Source of the DNA: Prostheceraeus crozeri
Taxonomy: Eukaryota > Platyhelminthes > Polycladida > Euryleptidae
Reading direction: 5' to 3'
Assembly (NCBI GenBank): GCA_907163375.1
Contig: CAJQUW010000459.1
Coordinates: 310,001 to 374,000 of the forward strand
DNA: 64,000 nt
The position numbers and the translations under genes were made by a program. Below, piece by piece: positions 59,091 to 64,000 of the stretch. Positions within the stretch are counted from its first letter, which is position 1. The number at the start of each line of letters is the position of its first letter. Below the pieces are notes generated by a model that was not told where the DNA came from, made no database searches, and worked only from the letters and a program-made list of their open reading frames with translations.

Positions 59091-59781
59091 TGGGTTAATA
59101 TGTGAATATATTGCGTGTCAACTCATTGTTTCTGCATAGCTTTAGACATACTTTCTTTTTTCTATTGAAACCTGTTTTACAGAATTAAAAGCTTTTTTGA
59201 AATCTGTGAATTCAATGCAAACCGGTTGTCGATACTCGCTTTTTTCGATCAACTGGCTGACAGTATCAATGTGGTCAGTCGTTGAAAAGCTTTTGCGAAA
59301 TCCTGCCTGTTCAATTCCTTGATTTTCATCTAGTGTTTTCGTAATACGGTTGCAGATAATCCTCGTAAAAAGCTTGTACAAATGCGAAAGCAAAGTAATA
59401 GGTCTGTAACTTTTTGCATTTATTCTGTCGCCTTTCTTGTGAATCAGAATTATAGAACCAATCTTGCAGTCTTCTTGAATTCCGTGGTTTTTTTGTATAC
59501 TGAAATTGTAGCAATTCTTTTCACTACCACATCATCAGCTGCTTTGAGTAAGTCTATCAGTAGTACATCACTGCCACTTGCTTTTCCTTCCTTCATAGTG
59601 CTCATGTCGAACCTCACTTCGCTTGCTAGTATTGGGCTTTTATGATTTTGGCCTGTTTCTTCGACGTCCTCGTCAGCGACTTCTGTCGAGTTGTGCAGTG
59701 ATTAATAGAAAGAGCGACATTCCTCCAGAATCTTATGTCTCTCGGTCATCATATTTCCAATTTTGTCTATGTCTGCTGTAA

Positions 59782-60240
59782 TTAATTTTTTCCCAAACTC
59801 ATTGCTTTTTGTGCTGATCCAATGCCTTTATTTTGTTCGATGTAACACCGGACTAACTCGCTGTTGAATCTACGCAAGTCATCTCTTATCAGCTTCCTAA
59901 CCAACTTACACAACTCTTCATATTGAACTTTAGTTCTTGCCGATAATTTATTGAGCTTGAAGTTCCTTCTTTCTTCAATGAAAGTTTTCGTCTGTTCCGA
60001 CAGTTTACCATTTCGTCTGTTTCTTCTCATTTGATTGAGGGCCGTTGATACAGTTTCCAGTACAACATCTTTGAATACGCTGAAGTCGCTTTCGGTTTCG
60101 TCTTCCTTAGCTTCATTATCCAAGTTCGTTGAGGTACTAAATCTGTTTGACAATACTATTTTGAACTCTTCTTGGTTTTCTTTGATGACACACGTGTCGA
60201 TTGTCCGCTTTTTTTCGAAGTCATTTTGACACGTTCCCAT
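59782..60240 (-). pseudogene. Endonuclease-RT linker part of LINE 3
   Basis: A 152-codon open frame beginning with MGTCQNDFEKK that joins upstream to SDHRLVRA. It has a Lys/Arg/Glu-rich helical region with RRNRRNGKLSEQTKTFIEER and KLIRDDLRRFNSELVRCYIE, as known between the endonuclease and RT domains of RTE-like LINEs. It is the best preserved part of the element. Confidence 0.75.
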
Positions 60241-60299
60241 CTTTCATTTAAATTTATTGTTGCGCGTACTAAACGATGGTCTGACATTTTCATGCAATT

Positions 60300-61505
60300 T
60301 GTATTGTACATATTGCTGCCCAATTAATATGTATCTAATGTTCATATTAATTACTATTTATTACATGAATTTGTTATTGTGGATTTGAAGCCATATTAAT
60401 ATTCAGCTAAAAGTTTTAATTATCGGCATAGTTTAACTCTGGCCTTAATATCATCAACCCTGCTTACGTCTACAACCTAATAATTTCCTAATTAGAACAA
60501 CATGCATGATTAAGCTACATTCCTTACAACATATCTGATCGAGAAACGAAACTCACATAACATATACCTGCATGTGTTTAGTAAATAGGTTTATTAGCCA
60601 CATAATCTGCTTTTATGAACAACATTGCATCATTATCCTAGTGAAACATGTCATTAATTACAATTGGCCTTCATTTCCACCGACTATCCTACTTTGATTC
60701 GGGCTATCAGTATGACTGCGTATGAAAACGCAGTATGATGCTTGCATAGATGCATGCTTGCTTATATGTGTGTGTGTGAGTGTAGATATAACGATATTTT
60801 TACTAATCGTAAGAGGCAGTCATCAAAGAATGCCACTGCATTAAATGATGCCGATATCTTTTTATTTCTAATACATGTAGCCTAATAGTAGAATAAACAA
60901 TATACGCCGAAGTTTTAAGCTTTCAAGGCAAGAGGCTATATGAAGCAAGTTATCTACGATTTGTTGTAGACTACCAATTGAGCAGCATAAGCTTTATACA
61001 GGTATTGTTTTTTTCATTTATTAATTGTTTTATTTCACGCGAAATGATACATACAAAATTCTGTCTAACACAATATGCATTACATCTAGTTTAGTGGATT
61101 AAATTCAGAAGGAAGCCATAGGTAATCAAAGCATAGTTTAAAAAGCTAAGTAAACAAACTATCAGATAGTCATTTACGGTAGGTCTATATCAAAGTTGAT
61201 GATACCACAGTTTTATCATAGAAAGATCAATCTTGTGGTTGAAGAAAGGTTGTATTTACATGTACATACATGCAAGCCTGCATGTCCATACATGTAAGCT
61301 TACATGTAGATGACTTGCTATGACATGATATGGTTATATACTTAGGTAGAATTTTTCCAAGAAAACCGCAAATGATCATTCATGGTCAATTTCTTTACTC
61401 TTGGGGGTACCCAAGCTCTTGGGTCCGCACGCCAAGATTCTTGGGAACCCTCCCCCCCCCAAGACTACCCTAAACCTCAGAGTGACCCCAAGACCCTACC
61501 TTGTC
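60300..61505. mobile_element. Unidentified ~1.2-kb insertion inside LINE 3
   Basis: It separates RNEIDFISTNR from SDHRLVRA, which are about 15 residues apart in intact family members. The interior is AT-rich and non-coding. The right end has repeated CCAAG words and a C9-10 run (61,395-61,500). Neither terminal inverted repeats nor a clear target duplication was found. Confidence 0.55.
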
Positions 61506-62237
61506 TCTAGTCTGTTAGTGCTAATGAAATCAATTTCATTCCTTATCTCCTTTTTCGGGCTTATCCACGTCCATCTGCGAGTTTCCTTCTTTTCAAACAT
61601 GGTATTGGCAATGAGCAACTTATTTGTATCCATAAATTCCAACATTCTTTGACCTTGGCTGTTTTTCCAATTTTCTCGAACCTACCGATACCTTTGAAAT
61701 CTACCACATGTTCGCTTTTGTCCCGATCTTGGCGTTGACATCTCCCATCACTACGTTATAATACACTGTTTTCTGCAAGATCTCTTCTAAGGTACCATAT
61801 ACTTCTTCAACTTCTTCAGCGTCATATTCCGAGGTAGGCATATAGACTCGCACCAGCCTCAATAGCTGAATTCTGTTCATTCTGATAATGAGGCATGAGA
61901 GTCTGTCACCGCATCAGTCAAAGCTGAGTCAATGAGGAAGCCTTACCATACCTTCCCCCTTGTTTGTCTTGTGATGTACACAATACATTGCCTGATTTAA
62001 GGACCGTAGCCGTAGTCTTCTAGTTTCAGATAGACAAGTAACGTTCCATTTGATGCTTTGGAGTTCACATTCAAGTTCTTCTACGTGGTTGTCTTTGCGA
62101 ATGGTTCGAATATTGTAGGTACCTATGTAAAACCGGTGATTCTTAGCACCCTCTTTCCTCCCTAATGGAGGAATGGCGGGGACTGAAAGCCTTGATTTGC
62201 TTTCTCTCTTCATGTGGGATATGAGCATACCCACCAC
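61500..62237 (-). pseudogene. Endonuclease (EEP/APE) domain of LINE 3, first part
   Basis: Minus-strand pieces cover the catalytic Asn segment (GTYNIRT), the Glu segment (LSETRRL) and the VMGDVNAKIG motif. The frame changes several times. The C-terminal SDHRLVR segment lies on the far side of the insertion at 60,300-61,505. Confidence 0.8.
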
Positions 62238-62480
62238 GCTTGCTCATGATGTATTGGTGGGGCTTATGATCGGAGTTTGCCTTCTCCTAGCCTACTAAAT
62301 AATCTGCAAGTGTTTTGGATTCGTAGGTTTCCTTCTTGTATGTGAAATGGTCTAAACAGGCTTAAGGAGCTTCACCAACCCCAGCACTGGAGAGTTTGAT
62401 TATCCTGGCGCATTCCAATCGCCAGTTAGCCGCTGTTGATGGCGCTACCTAGGGACTTGGGGGTATGATGAGGTAATAGT

Positions 62481-64000
62481 TGGCTAATGGCTCGGACTTC
62501 TTGCGATCTTTTTAAAATGAGATGTAGATTGGCAAGCCCCACACCTCAACCGCATCCATTGAGCCTCACCCCGCACTATCTGATTGTATTAACTTTCATT
62601 AACTGATGATGAGCAATTTTGACTTGAAGCATGTTTGACCCTAATAGTGAATGATTTTTGATATAAAATGATAGGAAATCCTCGATGTTCCACAAAAATC
62701 TAATTTCCGTTCACTCACATTAGCACGGCAGCCAGAGCGAGTTTCCGCAGAAAACGAGACCGAACTTTTTCACACAACGATATACACCCAGACATGTAAA
62801 TGGGCCTGAATTTTCAGGCCCGGACCCACTCAGACAACTGCCGCCCGGCCCAGGCCCGCTGCATCGGAAATGTTCAGGCCTAGACAAGGCCCGACCTGTG
62901 ATTAATGCTTTTGTCATACATAATACATAGGCTTTTATAATTCTGTATTTGTTATACTATGATGATAAATTTCATACATATCTGACTTTTGATCTATAAA
63001 TTGTCGACTTTGAACTGGATTTTTGTGGTAAGCTTTACAAAAATTTATGCGTAATTTAGAGTTGGATTAATCATTCGCCTGGCTTTCGGAATAGTCGAAG
63101 ATCAGCAGGCCGGAGATATTCAGGAGATATTCGTCTCCCTTTATCTCACCGACAGGTCAATGTCAAGGAAGCGTAATTCAACAGAATTAGAGAACAACCT
63201 TGAACTTCAGCTGTCTTCTATATTACATGGCGTCAAAAACATTCGCTGAATTGAAACATTTTTACACTGGTCTCGCGATCTCAATTTATTTCAAAATTTT
63301 TTGATTTCTCAATTCGCTCCTCAATCCTCAATTTACTTTCACGATCTCAATTTTACTAACCGTGCACGCTTGTAGTGAATTTACACTAATCAATGAAAAA
63401 ATGCTTCTCTGACCCCTCGTGACTAGTTCTGACTATGACCATCAGAATTGAGAAAAACAACTATTGTTGCACACTGACTTTGCATATGTTGTTGCAGTGT
63501 CGTTTTCATTTCTTCCAACTTCATCTGCAAGTCGCTTGCAGATGCCATATCAGCAAGTGCCTTAGCAAAAATTACTTACAAACCATCAGTTTTCTTTTTG
63601 TGACCACATGGATTCTTCTATTGTAATTGTAGGTTACAGAAAGAGTGATTAATCGAGGACGTATGCCGAGATCAATCGAGAGTTCTGTAACATAATTGTT
63701 GTAGACTGTTTTGCGCTAACCGTGTTTGCATGTGATTTATAAAACTGTGAGAAGTTATTTCCTGTTTTAACAATAAAGAACAGTAGCCAGATGTCTGTAG
63801 ATGGAATAGCACCGACATGCATATAGGCGCATAATATCTGACAGTCATACAACAGAGATTGATGTCTGTGGATGTCGAGTAATTATTGGCGTTTCCATTA
63901 AAAAATTACATTGAAATAACTACAATCAAGTGATATTGAATAATTCCATATTTTATTTAAAATTGACAATTGTCGACCAAGAATGGCTGTTGTTGAGTAA
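62481..64000. other. No gene seen in the right end of the window
   Basis: Apart from the G/C-rich patch, the sequence is AT-rich and has no reading frame above about 67 codons. No splice-bounded conserved exon, tRNA or rRNA was recognised. Confidence 0.4.
62797..62895. repeat. G/C-rich patch of GGCCC/GGGCC words with a short palindrome
   Basis: A sharp island of CAGGCCCGGAC, GCCCGGCCCAGGCCC and CAGGCCTAGAC words in otherwise AT-rich DNA. GGGCCTGAATTTTCAGGCCC at about 62,800-62,820 is a 9-bp-arm hairpin. It looks like part of a dispersed repeat; the open frame across it is not convincing as a gene. Confidence 0.5.

Larger units (their letters stand above)
59142..62480 (-). mobile_element. LINE 3: RTE-like non-LTR retrotransposon relic with a nested insertion
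   Basis: Minus strand, from right to left. A 5' leader (62,240-62,480) precedes the endonuclease start RFYIGTYNIRTIRKDNHVEE, then ELQSIKWNVTCLSETRRL (62,000-62,130). VRVYMPTSEYDAEEVEEVYG and VVMGDVNAKIG (61,720-61,860) follow, then RNEIDFISTNR (about 61,510-61,540). After an unrelated insertion the endonuclease resumes with SDHRLVRATINLNERWERVK (60,230-60,290). A linker ORF at 59,782-60,240 follows, with KLSEQTKTFIEERRNFKLNK. The RT entry has LLSHLYKLFTRIICNRITKT, QGIEQAGFRKSFSTTDHI and CIEFTDFKKAFNSV (59,170-59,393). It stops before the catalytic DD box. In the GDFN motif Phe is replaced by Val (GDVN). Confidence 0.85.

Noticed and set aside
62720-62917. Gly/Pro/Ser-rich minus frame
   Set aside because: The composition comes from the GGCCC-rich repeat patch; there is no conserved motif or splice support.

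Overview
This is eukaryotic, intron-containing nuclear DNA, most likely from a marine invertebrate. Repeated TAGGCCTA-type motifs (near 46,045, 57,738 and 58,318) together with RTE-like LINEs, a Penelope-like element, a Tc1-like and a hAT relic would fit an echinoderm or another marine deuterostome. That assignment is an inference from general composition. Nothing here looks bacterial.

Positions 1 to about 44,292 are a head-to-tail array with a period of about 1.65-1.68 kb. It enters from the left edge and holds 26 complete units plus one crippled last unit. Each unit carries two plus-strand exons with good splice sites: a 36-bp exon for a Thr/Pro linker and a 477-bp exon for a compact two-cysteine domain. 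Both exons are phase 1 at each end and both lengths are multiples of three. Any number of units can therefore be spliced in frame, and the window encodes 26 x 171 = 4,446 residues of what looks like one giant secreted or extracellular modular protein. The domain resembles discoidin / F5/8C-like beta-sandwiches in outline (Cys...GM near the start, a hydrophobic stretch ending in GC at the end), but I cannot assign a family with certainty. The units are almost identical and share marker variants in blocks, which shows repeated unequal exchange or gene conversion.

The last unit (43,531-44,292) has lost nearly all of its domain exon and hits a stop codon after three codons. More decayed pieces of the same unit reappear at 51.43-53.05 kb. 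The unit is continuous in unit coordinates across a roughly 7.7-kb block of mobile elements, so the array once reached further right and was split.

From 44.3 to 64 kb I see a graveyard of mobile elements and no clear host gene. In order: a hAT (p52rIPK-like) transposase relic (44.7-45.4 kb); a Tc1/IS630-like transposase relic (46.3-47.1 kb, minus); an APE-type LINE (47.1-51.4 kb, minus) interrupted by a 2.3-kb Penelope-like element made of two facing copies flanked by a 15-bp target duplication; the displaced array debris with its own 568-bp tandem duplication; a CR1/jockey-like LINE (53.7-56.15 kb, minus); a LINE 3' fragment (56.8-57.3 kb, minus); a MITE-like element (58.7-59.1 kb); and an RTE-like LINE (59.1-62.5 kb, minus) with a 1.2-kb insertion. 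The last 1.5 kb shows no recognisable gene.
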